Program-made: the position numbers and the translations under genes
Part shown: one piece after another, positions 16,547 to 25,366 of the stretch
How the letters are laid out: each line of letters opens with the position of its first letter
Position numbering within the stretch: the first letter of the stretch is position 1
From: an uncultured Aquimarina sp.
Lineage (GTDB): Bacteria > Bacteroidota > Bacteroidia > Flavobacteriales > Flavobacteriaceae
DNA length: 64,000 nt
NCBI RefSeq assembly: GCF_947492965.1
Contig: NZ_CANLOZ010000005.1
Span: forward strand, 186,001 to 250,000
Reading direction: 5' to 3'
Notes under the pieces: generated by a model
Told to the model about the DNA's origin: nothing
The model's database searches: none
The model's input: only the letters and a program-made list of their open reading frames with translations

Positions 16547-17761
16547 ATGAGTCTATCTAAAATCTCTTTTACCAACGCCGAGGGTCAGGTCCTTTCTGGT
16601 CGTTTAGAACTTCCTGCAGATCAACATCCACATAATTTTGCACTTTTTGCACATTGTTTTACATGCAATAAAAACTTAGGTGCCGTTCGTAATATCAGTA
16701 GAGCGTTAACTTCTCAAGGTTTTGGTGTTCTTAGATTTGACTTTACTGGATTAGGAGAAAGTGAAGGTGATTTTGCCGATACCAATTTCTCGGGTAATGT
16801 AGAAGATCTAGTAGCAGCTGCAGATTTTCTTACTGAAAATTATCAAGCTCCTTCCCTACTTATTGGTCATTCTTTAGGAGGTGCTGCAGCAATATTCGCC
16901 GCTTCAAAACTTCATGCTATCAAAGCGGTGGCTACTATCGGAGCTCCTTCAGATCCAACTCATGTACAGCATTTGTTACGCAGTGGATTAGATGAAATTG
17001 AAGCCAATGGAAAAGCTGTAATCAATCTAAGTGGTAGAGATTTCACCATCAAAAAACAATTCTTAGATGATTTAGAAACAAAATCATTAGCTACAGTAGC
17101 AAAAAACCTAAATAAAGCTTTACTGGTGTTGCATTCTCCACAAGACACTACGGTAGGTATCAAAAATGCAGAAGATATATATCACGCTGCAAAACATCCT
17201 AAAAGCTTCGTTACTTTAGATGGAGCAGATCATTTACTAATGCGTAAAGAAGATTCTATATACGTAGGAAATGTAATTGCTGGTTGGTCATCTAGATATA
17301 TAGACATTCCTGAAGAACCTAAACTAAAGAGTACACATCAGGTAGTAGTCAGTTTAGGAAATGATGAAGGATATACTACTCAAATGAAAGTAGGGAATCA
17401 CTATATGGTAGCTGATGAACCAGAAAGTGTCGGTGGTAATGATTTTGGACCTTCTCCATATGAATTAGTTTCTGCAGGATTATCCGCCTGTACGGCAATG
17501 ACCATTAAGATGTACGTTTCCCGAAAAGGATGGGACCTAAAAAATGTAGAAGTCCACACCAGTTATGATAGAAGGCATATAGACGATTGTGAGAATTGTG
17601 AAGATCCAACTGCTAAAATCGATACATTCGATCGAGAAATTAAATTGGAGGGTGATTTAGATGAAAAACAAATCGCTAGAATTCTTCAGATAGCTGATAA
17701 ATGTCCAGTACATAAAACTTTACATACAGAAACACAAGTAATTACTAAACTGATATCGTAA
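16547..17761 (+). CDS. Bifunctional alpha/beta hydrolase and OsmC-family protein
   Basis: The 404-residue protein is a fusion. Residues 1 to about 255 form an alpha/beta hydrolase with nucleophile Ser109 in GHSLGG, an acid in HSPQDTT, and His in GADHLLM. Residues about 265-404 form an OsmC/Ohr-type domain with the two peroxidatic cysteines Cys315 (LSACTAMT) and Cys386 (DKCPVHKTL). OsmC proteins reduce organic hydroperoxides. The hydrolase half may release or supply a lipid or ester substrate. The same fusion is common in Bacteroidetes and Proteobacteria. It has no signal peptide and is monocistronic, with a 10-base inverted repeat in its upstream region and a strong terminator after it. Confidence 0.92.
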   Translation: MSLSKISFTNAEGQVLSGRLELPADQHPHNFALFAHCFTCNKNLGAVRNISRALTSQGFGVLRFDFTGLGESEGDFADTNFSGNVEDLVAAADFLTENYQAPSLLIGHSLGGAAAIFAASKLHAIKAVATIGAPSDPTHVQHLLRSGLDEIEANGKAVINLSGRDFTIKKQFLDDLETKSLATVAKNLNKALLVLHSPQDTTVGIKNAEDIYHAAKHPKSFVTLDGADHLLMRKEDSIYVGNVIAGWSSRYIDIPEEPKLKSTHQVVVSLGNDEGYTTQMKVGNHYMVADEPESVGGNDFGPSPYELVSAGLSACTAMTIKMYVSRKGWDLKNVEVHTSYDRRHIDDCENCEDPTAKIDTFDREIKLEGDLDEKQIARILQIADKCPVHKTLHTETQVITKLIS

Positions 17762-17798
17762 CATGGAATAATCGGATATTCTAGTACTTTATACATCT

Positions 17799-17847
17799 AA
17801 GGGTATACCCTGATTTTTATAAATCAAGGTATGCCCTTACCTTTTTT
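17799..17847 (+). terminator. Terminator after the hydrolase-OsmC gene
   Basis: AAGGGTATACC (17799-17809) pairs with GGTATGCCCTT (17828-17838) with one wobble, and TGATTT pairs with AAATCA inside. A run of six T's follows (17842-17847). The stop of the gene lies 38 bases upstream. Confidence 0.75.
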
Positions 17848-17895
17848 AGATGCTATCATAATAGCTTGCAGAAGTAAATAATAAACTATGTAACG

Positions 17896-19077
17896 ATGAG
17901 GAATAGCATTAAAATTTCCAACTTATTTATTCTACTACTGTTAATATTAAGCTGCAGTAATGATGACTCGACCGAAGGATTATCAATAGAAAATCAATCA
18001 CCAACGGAGTTTACAATCAATATAGCTATTGATAAAAACACAGCTCAGTTAAGCTGGACAAATGCGGAGGATCCTGAAAATGATACTATAGAATATACTG
18101 TAATGCTGGAAAACACTCCAATCATTTCACAAAATACAACCAGTTTTATCATAGATGACCTTTTATATGATCGAGAGTATCAAGGTAGCATCATTGCCAA
18201 TGATGGTAATGGAAATGAAATAGAAGTACCATTTACCTTCAAAACCGATTATATGAAACTATTATTTTTTGAATCTGATAATGGTTCGGATAATAATTTC
18301 CTATATGAATATGACAATAATAATGTATTAGTACAGTCTATACAAAGCTTCCAAAGTGTTACTAATACTATGGCTTATGACGATAATGGTCGTTTATTAT
18401 CCATAGGTAATACCACATATACTTATAATTTTAACGGACTACTCACAAAAGTTAGTGATGGTACTGGCAAAGGAGATTTAAAATTTCTTTATGATGATCA
18501 AGATCGTATACGCGAACTTAACATCCTCAGAACCGGAGATAATAATTATGTCGGTGTATCCAAAATGAAGTACACCTATGACACTTCAGGAAATCTTACC
18601 GTGCTACATTTTGAAAGGAGACATACCTCTGATAATACAGATGGAGTTCAATTGACTTTTTACAGATGGTTATTATCCTATGATAATGTTGGAAATTTAG
18701 TGGAGCGTACATTTCAAACTAGTGATGACGAAGGTATCACCTATGAAACATCACGTAGACAGGTTTATGCCTATGACAACAAAAAAAATCCCTGGACCCC
18801 CATCATCAAAGAGCAGTTTCAATTTAACATCCCAACCCTATTTTCTGTCCCGAGAGAGTATAGGTCTTTTCGAGTTGGTACTTTTAATATCGATGGATAT
18901 GGAATTCAATTTGTAAGAGGAAATCATAATATAATCAATTTACAAGATTATAGAAATGGAGACCTAAATATCGAATTCAATATAGAGTACGAATACAACG
19001 AATCTGGTTATCCGATTTCTGCAAGATATTCGGTAAACGATATATCCCTTTTCCCTAAATGGGTTTACCAAGAATAA
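17896..19077 (+). CDS. Lipoprotein with fibronectin III and YD-repeat-like region
   Basis: The 393-residue protein has a lipobox (LILSC, Cys20) followed by the acidic run SNDDS, a pattern linked to surface display of Bacteroidetes lipoproteins. Residues about 36-113 look like a fibronectin type III domain (TAQLSWTNAEDPENDTIEYTV, 20 residues cited at most). The remainder has repeats of the form YDDNGRL, YNFNGLL, YDDQDRI and YDTSGNL, as in RHS/YD proteins and DUF4595. It opens the run of exported proteins ahead of the two-component genes at 22063. Function is unknown; cell-surface carbohydrate or protein binding is an inference. Confidence 0.75.
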   Translation: MRNSIKISNLFILLLLILSCSNDDSTEGLSIENQSPTEFTINIAIDKNTAQLSWTNAEDPENDTIEYTVMLENTPIISQNTTSFIIDDLLYDREYQGSIIANDGNGNEIEVPFTFKTDYMKLLFFESDNGSDNNFLYEYDNNNVLVQSIQSFQSVTNTMAYDDNGRLLSIGNTTYTYNFNGLLTKVSDGTGKGDLKFLYDDQDRIRELNILRTGDNNYVGVSKMKYTYDTSGNLTVLHFERRHTSDNTDGVQLTFYRWLLSYDNVGNLVERTFQTSDDEGITYETSRRQVYAYDNKKNPWTPIIKEQFQFNIPTLFSVPREYRSFRVGTFNIDGYGIQFVRGNHNIINLQDYRNGDLNIEFNIEYEYNESGYPISARYSVNDISLFPKWVYQE

Positions 19078-19131
19078 GCAATCAACTACCCACATCTTTA
19101 CAAAACAATCAAATTTTATAATTAGAAAACA

Positions 19132-19599
19132 ATGAAAACACTAACGAAAATTTTAAGCATCTATTTATTTGTATTGCTATGCAGCTGTAGCAGTGATGAT
19201 GATGAAGAAATTATTCCATTCTCACCAGAACAATTACAAGGTGTATGGCGTATCAGCTTATATCAAGATCAAGTTCGGAATATAAGCTATGACGGAATTA
19301 ATATTTTATTAGAATTTGATGGAGAATCATCAGCGCTACGAGCATTCAATGAGGAGGCTACTACACTTGGTAGCTACGAGGTAGATCCATTCGAAATAGA
19401 TTCCGAGAGAGTTTGGCAACTACAGATTGGATTAGACATTACTGATGATGCTCATGAAGTTTTAGAAAACATACGTGGTAACTGGCCTGTAAAACAAGTG
19501 CTCTTAGATGCTTCAAAAATAGAATTTGAAAAAGCACTCAATCCACAATTTGATCTAGAAGTATTACATCTTGAAAGAGTTACCAATACCAATGAGTAA
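19132..19599 (+). CDS. Small surface lipoprotein, unknown
   Basis: The 155-residue protein has a lipobox (VLLCSC, Cys about 19) followed by SSDDDEE. The mature part begins FSPEQLQGVWRISLYQD, a lipocalin-like opening (an L-x-G-x-W motif) shared with the next gene, whose equivalent is LTKEQLSGTWVISYF. The two are therefore probable divergent paralogues with a lipocalin-type barrel. It lies 54 bases after the preceding lipoprotein in the same direction. Confidence 0.7.
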   Translation: MKTLTKILSIYLFVLLCSCSSDDDEEIIPFSPEQLQGVWRISLYQDQVRNISYDGINILLEFDGESSALRAFNEEATTLGSYEVDPFEIDSERVWQLQIGLDITDDAHEVLENIRGNWPVKQVLLDASKIEFEKALNPQFDLEVLHLERVTNTNE

Positions 19600-19711
19600 T
19601 CCAAAAACAAACTTTATATCATGAAATGAACCATAATAATAAGGTGATACCCACTGAAGTGATTAATGGTGAATTCTATGTGACAATTACAAAAAAATAA
19701 AACACAAACAC

Positions 19712-20182
19712 ATGAAAAATATTTTTAAAAGAATCACGCCTTTATTAGTACTTATCTTGATTTTAAGTTGCAGTAATGATGACGACACTATAAGTGCTAA
19801 TAATACTCCTCCAACACTAACCAAAGAACAACTTAGCGGAACCTGGGTAATAAGCTACTTTGAGAACCAAACAGATAGAACTTTGGATTATGAAGAATTC
19901 CGCTTTCTATTTAACGCTATTGATCATGTAGAAGCAGATGTGGAAGATTTAAATATCGATGGAGAATACGACTTATTTAGTGACGAAATTAACGGTCAAA
20001 CATATACTATAGTTGATATCTCTTTTAGAGAAGATAGTTCATCAACAATAGTAAACAATCTACTTAGAGATCTGATAGAAGAATGGATCGTTACCGCTAT
20101 TAACGATAATGGAACTACTATAGAATTTGAAGAGCGTGTAAGTAATAACCCACCAGAAATTCTGCATCTAACCAAACTTTAA
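19712..20182 (+). CDS. Small surface lipoprotein, paralogue of the preceding gene
   Basis: The 156-residue protein has a lipobox (LILSC) followed by SNDDD. The lipocalin-like LxGxW opening (EQLSGTWVISYFENQ) and the closing (EILHLTKL, compared with EVLHLERV) match the gene at 19132, which supports an old duplication. The region between them (19600-19711) holds only a micro-ORF. Function is unknown. Confidence 0.7.
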   Translation: MKNIFKRITPLLVLILILSCSNDDDTISANNTPPTLTKEQLSGTWVISYFENQTDRTLDYEEFRFLFNAIDHVEADVEDLNIDGEYDLFSDEINGQTYTIVDISFREDSSSTIVNNLLRDLIEEWIVTAINDNGTTIEFEERVSNNPPEILHLTKL

Positions 20183-20205
20183 AAACAAAATCACGACAAA
20201 TAATA

Positions 20206-21153
20206 ATGATTATGAAAACATCCATATTTAGATTCGTTTTTCTAATGTCTTTACTACTTATTAGTTGTTCTGAACAAGAAGATTTACCATCCTATAGTTT
20301 ATATGATAATGATTTCAAATCAGATAATGATGATTATCTTAAAAATCAGCTTAAAGTATTATATACCATAGATAAACAAAATCCAGGTAATTCTTTGGGT
20401 TGGGTATTTAACAAAACTGATTTTTACGCAACGGATATCCATAATTTTTCTGGAGTAATTACAAATCCAGCAGGTCAAATTATAATTCTAAATCTTCAAG
20501 ACAAGAATTTAGACATTTTACCTTCTCAAATACATTACTTAACGTCTTTAACCCAGTTATTTATTGGTAGTAACAATCTTGATACTTTGCCCAATGAAAT
20601 AGGGAAACTTACCAATTTACAACACTTAGATGTTAGCTTCAATGAATTATCTACTTTACCATCAAACTTCAACAAATTGGAACATCTAAGATGGTTATCA
20701 CTTTCATTTAATGAATTTCAAAACATACCAGAAGCAGTATTAGAGATAGAAAATTTAGTAGGACTTAACTTTTTTTGGAATGATATCTATACCATTCCTG
20801 ATAACATTTACAAATTAGAAAAACTTGAAGAGTTAAATCTTGCTAGGAATCAAATCACAACTATTCCCGTAAACATTTCTGGTTTAAAGCAACTTAAAAA
20901 ACTGTTTTTAGATAGAAACCGGATTATCAACACAAGTTCTAATCAATATTTAGGAAAGCTAAAAACCTTAAAAGAACTAAGACTAAATAGTAACGATCTA
21001 ACTTCAATTCCTTCGCAATGGAAATATTTACAACAACTTGAATCTCTGGACATCACCGATAATCAAATTACAATGATTCCTCAAAGTGTTTGCGATTTAG
21101 AAACACAAAATGGAACTGTTATCAACTTCGACTCCAATGTGGTCTGCCAATAA
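20206..21153 (+). CDS. Leucine-rich repeat lipoprotein
   Basis: The 315-residue protein has a lipobox (LLISC). A start at the second Met (20212) is equally likely. From about residue 95 to 300 there are eight to nine leucine-rich repeats with a 23-residue period, of the type LxxLPxxIxxLxxLxxLxLxxN (examples LPNEIGKLTNLQHLDVS and IPDNIYKLEKLEELNLA). The repeats predict a solenoid for protein binding at the cell surface. It sits 23 bases after the preceding lipoprotein and 16 bases before the next exported protein. Confidence 0.85.
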   Translation: MIMKTSIFRFVFLMSLLLISCSEQEDLPSYSLYDNDFKSDNDDYLKNQLKVLYTIDKQNPGNSLGWVFNKTDFYATDIHNFSGVITNPAGQIIILNLQDKNLDILPSQIHYLTSLTQLFIGSNNLDTLPNEIGKLTNLQHLDVSFNELSTLPSNFNKLEHLRWLSLSFNEFQNIPEAVLEIENLVGLNFFWNDIYTIPDNIYKLEKLEELNLARNQITTIPVNISGLKQLKKLFLDRNRIINTSSNQYLGKLKTLKELRLNSNDLTSIPSQWKYLQQLESLDITDNQITMIPQSVCDLETQNGTVINFDSNVVCQ

Positions 21154-21169
21154 CTAAAACTAACTACTA

Positions 21170-22051
21170 ATGAAAACTAGATTCATAACTTCTTTATTTT
21201 TAATAATAATGATCAATATTTTAAACGCTCAGCAATTACAAACAGGAATTGTTCAATATCCAGAATATGGAGTACAGTTTACGATTCCTAATGGATGGTT
21301 TGGTAAAGAGATGAATGATGGATATGCCATGCAATCTCAAACCGAAACTGGACTCGTTATGCTTATTGTAAACGAGCTAAAAACAATTAATGCGCTTAAA
21401 GAGGAATTTTCTAAAAACATTGTAGAAGAAGGAATTTCCCTTACCCCAGAAAATAATATTGAGATAAAAACAAATTATGTGAAACGTTATTATACAGGAA
21501 CTGCTGATGGACAAGCTGTAAAAGTATTGGCGTATGGTTGTCTTAATCCTAATGGTTATGGTGTAACAGCCATGATCATGGCAAGAACAAGTGATTTTTC
21601 GGATGCTCATAAAAGCATTCTTTTAAAAATAAAAAATAGTTTAAAGCTTACCAAACCCAAAGTAAACGAAAGCTTCAATGCATCTATATGTAAACGTGAG
21701 CTAGGTGGAAAAAGACTGAAGCATGAAAAGAATACATTCTCTCCTGGTGGTGTTGGTGGTGTGAGCGGCAGTTATAGTGTTACCAGAATCATAGACTTAT
21801 GTGCATCTGGTACATTTATGTATTACGGAGGTTCTAATGTTTCTGTAGAAAGCGAAAATGCACATGGATATAGCGGAGGTACTCAAGATAATCAGGGCGA
21901 ATGGGAATTTAAGGATGAAGCAGGAAAGGTATTTTTGTATTTGCACTACAATAATGGAGAGTCCAGATACTATCATGTTACTTATGGCGAAGATGGTGGT
22001 ACTTATTTAGATAACACAAGATATTATCGATTAAATTTAAAATGTAATTAA
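21170..22051 (+). CDS. Exported two-domain protein, unknown
   Basis: The 293-residue protein has a signal peptide ending LNAQQ (about 20). Residues about 22-165 form a beta-rich domain that opens YPEYGVQFTIPNGW and recalls PsbP-like or DUF1795 proteins. Residues about 195-290 form a second beta domain (YSVTRIIDLCASGTFMYYGG, EWEFKDEAGKVFLYLHY) often seen in Bacteroidetes exported proteins, with a Gly-rich linker (SPGGVGGVSG) between them. The gene is 11 bases upstream of the sensor kinase, so it is likely in the same transcript. Confidence 0.6.
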   Translation: MKTRFITSLFLIIMINILNAQQLQTGIVQYPEYGVQFTIPNGWFGKEMNDGYAMQSQTETGLVMLIVNELKTINALKEEFSKNIVEEGISLTPENNIEIKTNYVKRYYTGTADGQAVKVLAYGCLNPNGYGVTAMIMARTSDFSDAHKSILLKIKNSLKLTKPKVNESFNASICKRELGGKRLKHEKNTFSPGGVGGVSGSYSVTRIIDLCASGTFMYYGGSNVSVESENAHGYSGGTQDNQGEWEFKDEAGKVFLYLHYNNGESRYYHVTYGEDGGTYLDNTRYYRLNLKCN

Positions 22052-22062
22052 CTCATTTATAA

Positions 22063-24045
22063 ATGATTTATAAATTATCTTTATTGAATTACATCTTATC
22101 ATTTATGAAAGGCACACTACGAATACTATTATTCCTATTTCTTTCTTCTGGATTTTCTCAAAATAAAATCATAGACAGTATTCAGAATGAATTAAGGATG
22201 AATCCCACCACTACAGTTAAAATGAATTTATATAACCAATTATCACGCGCTCTGGTTAATATAGATATTGTGGCCTCTGAGAAGTATAATGATTCCTTAT
22301 TCGTTTTAAGCAATAAAGAAAATAATGAAGAAATGAAGATGAACGCCGTCTATAATAACGGAGTTCTAAATAGAATGAAAGGGGATTATAGTAAAGCTGA
22401 AAACTTTATTGAAAAATACTTGGCTTACACCAATAAAACAAAGGACAGTATTGAATTTGTAAAATCTATTTATCAATTAGCAACGGTTCAAGTGTATCAG
22501 GATAAAAAAGAGCAAGCCTTATCCACATACCTCAAAGCTATATCATATATAGAGAATATGAAAGACATGCAACTCCAAAAAGCAAAAATACTAAACGCTA
22601 TTGGAGTTATTTATAAGAATACGAGTCAGTATAACAAAGCCAAAGAATATCATATAAGCGCTGCAAATATTGCGATAGCAGAAAAAGATTCTACCTTATT
22701 GTCTATTGTATACAACGGTTTGGGTTTGGTTTCTATGAAACAGGATAGTACTTCGAAAGCATTAGGCTATTTTAAAAAATCTTTGGGTATTGCAGAAAAA
22801 ACAAATAACACCAGAGTAAAATCATACCAATATAGAAACATTGGCATGATTTATTCTAAAAATAAAGATTTCACAAAAGCAGAAGAATACCTGAAAAAAG
22901 CACTAGTTTTAAGAAGAAAAATGAATAATAAATCTGCTATTGGTGGTTCATTATCCGACTTAGGAAATGTTTATATAGAAACCAACAAATTAGATAAAGC
23001 AGAAAGATATATAAAGGAAGCTCTTCAGATATTTAGAGAAAATAAAACAGTTTCTAACGAGAATTTAATGTATTTCTATTTAAGTACCATTGAAACTAAG
23101 CGTGGAAACCATCAAAAAGCAAATGAATTATTACATCAATATTATACCAGAAAAGATAGTTTAGAAAGTCTCGAGTTAAAGGAAAAACTCAATGACTTAG
23201 ATGTTAAATATGAAACCGAAAAAAAAGACAAAGAAATCACAAAGCAACAATTAGAATTAAAATCTCAAGAAGCTAAGATTCAAAAACAACAATCTCAAAA
23301 CGTAATAATGGCAGGATTAGCTATTTTTCTACTATTGACTTCAATTTTAATCTGGTTTGTATATCAACAACGCCAAAAACGTAAAGATCAAGAGATTTTA
23401 ACCCTTAAAAGAGAACAACAGGTAAAAACTCTAGAATCATTGATAGAAGGTGAAGAAAAAGAACGCTTACGATTGGCAAAAGAATTACATGATGGAGTAA
23501 ACGTAGATTTATCTGCTATAAAATATAAACTCACTTCATTACTGGAAAGAAATAACAAAGTCATTCATGAAGCTGTGGCCATGATAGATAAATCCTGTGA
23601 ACAAGTAAGAGCCATTTCCCATAATTTAGTTCCTCCTGCTTTACAAAACTTTAGTTTGGTAGAAACCTTACAGGATTATTGCAGTACTACTAACAGCATT
23701 CAGGATGTAGAAGTTTCTTTTCAGACTGTAGGTTCTGCAATAGAGATTCCCAAGAAAGCTGAAGTTAATATCTTTAGGATTGTACAAGAATTAGTAAATA
23801 ATAGCTTGAAACATTCTCAAGGATCAGAAATACACGTACAATTAAGTTATCAGGAAAATAACACTATACAACTTACGGTTGAAGATAATGGAATAGGATT
23901 TGACACTTCCGAAACCAATATAGAAGGAATAGGACTTCAAAACATAAACTCTAGAATAACCTATTTAAATGGAAAACTGGATGTCACTTCTGATGAACAA
24001 GGAACATCTTATGTAATTGATATTAATACCGAAAAATTAGCATGA
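22063..24045 (+). CDS. TPR-containing sensor histidine kinase (HisKA_3 type)
   Basis: The 660-residue protein has an N-terminal signal or signal anchor; the Met at 22105 (MKGTLRILLF) could be the true start. About six tetratricopeptide repeats cover about 85-365, such as YSKAENFIEKYLAYT and FTKAEEYLKKALVLRRK. A coiled coil follows, then one membrane helix (about 411-433), a HisKA_3 domain with His476 in LAKELHDGVN, and an HATPase domain with NNSLKH and DNGIGFD. This is the NarX/DesK-like class. The stop overlaps the start of the response regulator by 4 bases (ATGA), which ties the two together. Confidence 0.92.
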   Translation: MIYKLSLLNYILSFMKGTLRILLFLFLSSGFSQNKIIDSIQNELRMNPTTTVKMNLYNQLSRALVNIDIVASEKYNDSLFVLSNKENNEEMKMNAVYNNGVLNRMKGDYSKAENFIEKYLAYTNKTKDSIEFVKSIYQLATVQVYQDKKEQALSTYLKAISYIENMKDMQLQKAKILNAIGVIYKNTSQYNKAKEYHISAANIAIAEKDSTLLSIVYNGLGLVSMKQDSTSKALGYFKKSLGIAEKTNNTRVKSYQYRNIGMIYSKNKDFTKAEEYLKKALVLRRKMNNKSAIGGSLSDLGNVYIETNKLDKAERYIKEALQIFRENKTVSNENLMYFYLSTIETKRGNHQKANELLHQYYTRKDSLESLELKEKLNDLDVKYETEKKDKEITKQQLELKSQEAKIQKQQSQNVIMAGLAIFLLLTSILIWFVYQQRQKRKDQEILTLKREQQVKTLESLIEGEEKERLRLAKELHDGVNVDLSAIKYKLTSLLERNNKVIHEAVAMIDKSCEQVRAISHNLVPPALQNFSLVETLQDYCSTTNSIQDVEVSFQTVGSAIEIPKKAEVNIFRIVQELVNNSLKHSQGSEIHVQLSYQENNTIQLTVEDNGIGFDTSETNIEGIGLQNINSRITYLNGKLDVTSDEQGTSYVIDINTEKLA

Positions 24046-24677
24046 CCACCAAAATCGCCATAACAGATGATCATCAAATTGTATTACAGGGTATTCAAAC
24101 CATGCTCGAAGGTGTAAACGAAGTTACTATCGTTGGACTATACAATAACGGAGCTCAGACCCTTGAATCTATTGCAATTGACCAACCAGACATCTTATTA
24201 CTAGATATTAATTTACCTGACATTAATGGCATACAACTTTGCAAAAAATTAAAGCAACTACATACCAAATTAAAGATCATTGCTATTTCTAATTACGATG
24301 AAGTTTCTTTTATAAAACGAATGCTCAGTAATGGCGCAGATGGGTATTTATTAAAAAACACAGATAAATTAGAGCTATTATCTGCATTTAAAGTTGTCCT
24401 AGAAAACGGAAAATACATTCAAAGAGATATAGAGAAAAAATTACTCAATGAATCTTTGGGCATGCAGACAAAAAAAGGCTTTTTAGTAAAACTGACCAGA
24501 CGAGAAAAAGAAGTCTTGGAAGCGATTGCCGAAGAATTAACTACACAAGAGATTTCTGAAAAACTATTTGTAAGCGTAAAAACAATCGAAACCCATCGCA
24601 TGAATATCATGAGCAAACTAGGAGCAAAAAACAGTGTTGGTATCATCAAAAAAGCTATTGAAAAAGGATTGTTATAG
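24042..24677 (+). CDS. LuxR/NarL-family response regulator
   Basis: The 211-residue protein has a receiver domain (about 4-120) with Asp55 in LLLDINLPDING, and a C-terminal LuxR-type helix-turn-helix (about 146-208; LTRREKEVL, then TTQEISEKLFVSVKTIETH). Its first codons overlap the kinase stop by 4 bases, so it is the partner of the TPR kinase. Its targets are not visible; the lipoprotein run upstream in the same transcript is a reasonable guess. A strong terminator follows at 24712. Confidence 0.93.
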   Translation: MTTKIAITDDHQIVLQGIQTMLEGVNEVTIVGLYNNGAQTLESIAIDQPDILLLDINLPDINGIQLCKKLKQLHTKLKIIAISNYDEVSFIKRMLSNGADGYLLKNTDKLELLSAFKVVLENGKYIQRDIEKKLLNESLGMQTKKGFLVKLTRREKEVLEAIAEELTTQEISEKLFVSVKTIETHRMNIMSKLGAKNSVGIIKKAIEKGLL

Positions 24678-24711
24678 ATTCCAGCACCTAATTTATCATA
24701 AACTTAAAAAC

Positions 24712-24749
24712 AAAAAGGGAAGCTATACAGGACTCACGCTTCCCTTTTT
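24712..24749. terminator. Bidirectional terminator between response regulator and minus-strand lipoprotein
   Basis: AAAAAGGGAAGC (24712-24723) pairs perfectly with GCTTCCCTTTTT (24738-24749) around a 14-base loop. A/T runs on both sides make it work in both directions for the convergent genes ending at 24677 and 24783. Confidence 0.9.
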
Positions 24750-24782
24750 CCATTATGAAAAGTATAAAAAATCTTTAGGTCT

Positions 24783-25175
24783 TTATTCTGACCAATATCG
24801 TAGTGTTACTTCGATCCAACCTTCTGGAGTTTCATTTTCTCCACTTACTTCTACAATCGCCGAAGACGCTCCATCAAAATACCCATCACGTGCATCGAAT
24901 CGATAGGTTCCTACAGGAAGACTTTCGAACAATCCAATTTCGTATCTGGAATCAAAATAAATTGCTCCTGTTTCAAGATTGGTAGCACCATAACCAGGTA
25001 AGGTACTTGCTGGAATTTCTTGTCCAGACCATTCATCTACCAGTTTTATAATCACATCAAAACGAACATCACTTTTTTCTTCAATTGCTATGGTCTGATC
25101 TACTACCTGCTCAGTTTCACAGGATACAAAAAAGCAAACTATCAATATCAATGTAATGTACTTTAGTAATTTCAT
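24783..25175 (-). CDS. Small lipoprotein, unknown
   Basis: The 130-residue protein has a lipobox (FFVSC, Cys19). The mature part is beta-rich and ends with WIEVTLRYWSE; the segments GAIYFDSRYEIGLFESLPVGTY suggest a Ig-like or carboxypeptidase-regulatory-like fold of about 100 residues. It is transcribed alone: the gene before it on this strand (27628) has its own terminator at 25309. No function can be assigned. Confidence 0.65.
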   Translation of the reverse strand: MKLLKYITLILIVCFFVSCETEQVVDQTIAIEEKSDVRFDVIIKLVDEWSGQEIPASTLPGYGATNLETGAIYFDSRYEIGLFESLPVGTYRFDARDGYFDGASSAIVEVSGENETPEGWIEVTLRYWSE

Positions 25176-25299
25176 GGTAGTTTTGGTTTAAGAGTTTCGT
25201 ACAAAGTTCTTTATTAAAGCTTCAACATCGATTATCTAATGATTATCAAAATGTTATATAATATAATTAGTAACAATATGGCTAAGATTTCTCAACGGA

Positions 25300-25338
25300 A
25301 AAACAAAAAAACCACTAATCCATATAGGTTAGTGGTTT
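25300..25338 (-). terminator. Terminator of the phosphatase-like gene
   Basis: AAACCACTAA (25309-25318) pairs with TTAGTGGTTT (25329-25338). On the minus strand the stem is followed by a run of T's (complement of 25301-25310). It lies 29 bases past the stop at 25367. Confidence 0.85.
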
Positions 25339-25366
25339 GTAAACATCTTCGATGTATTGATAAACA

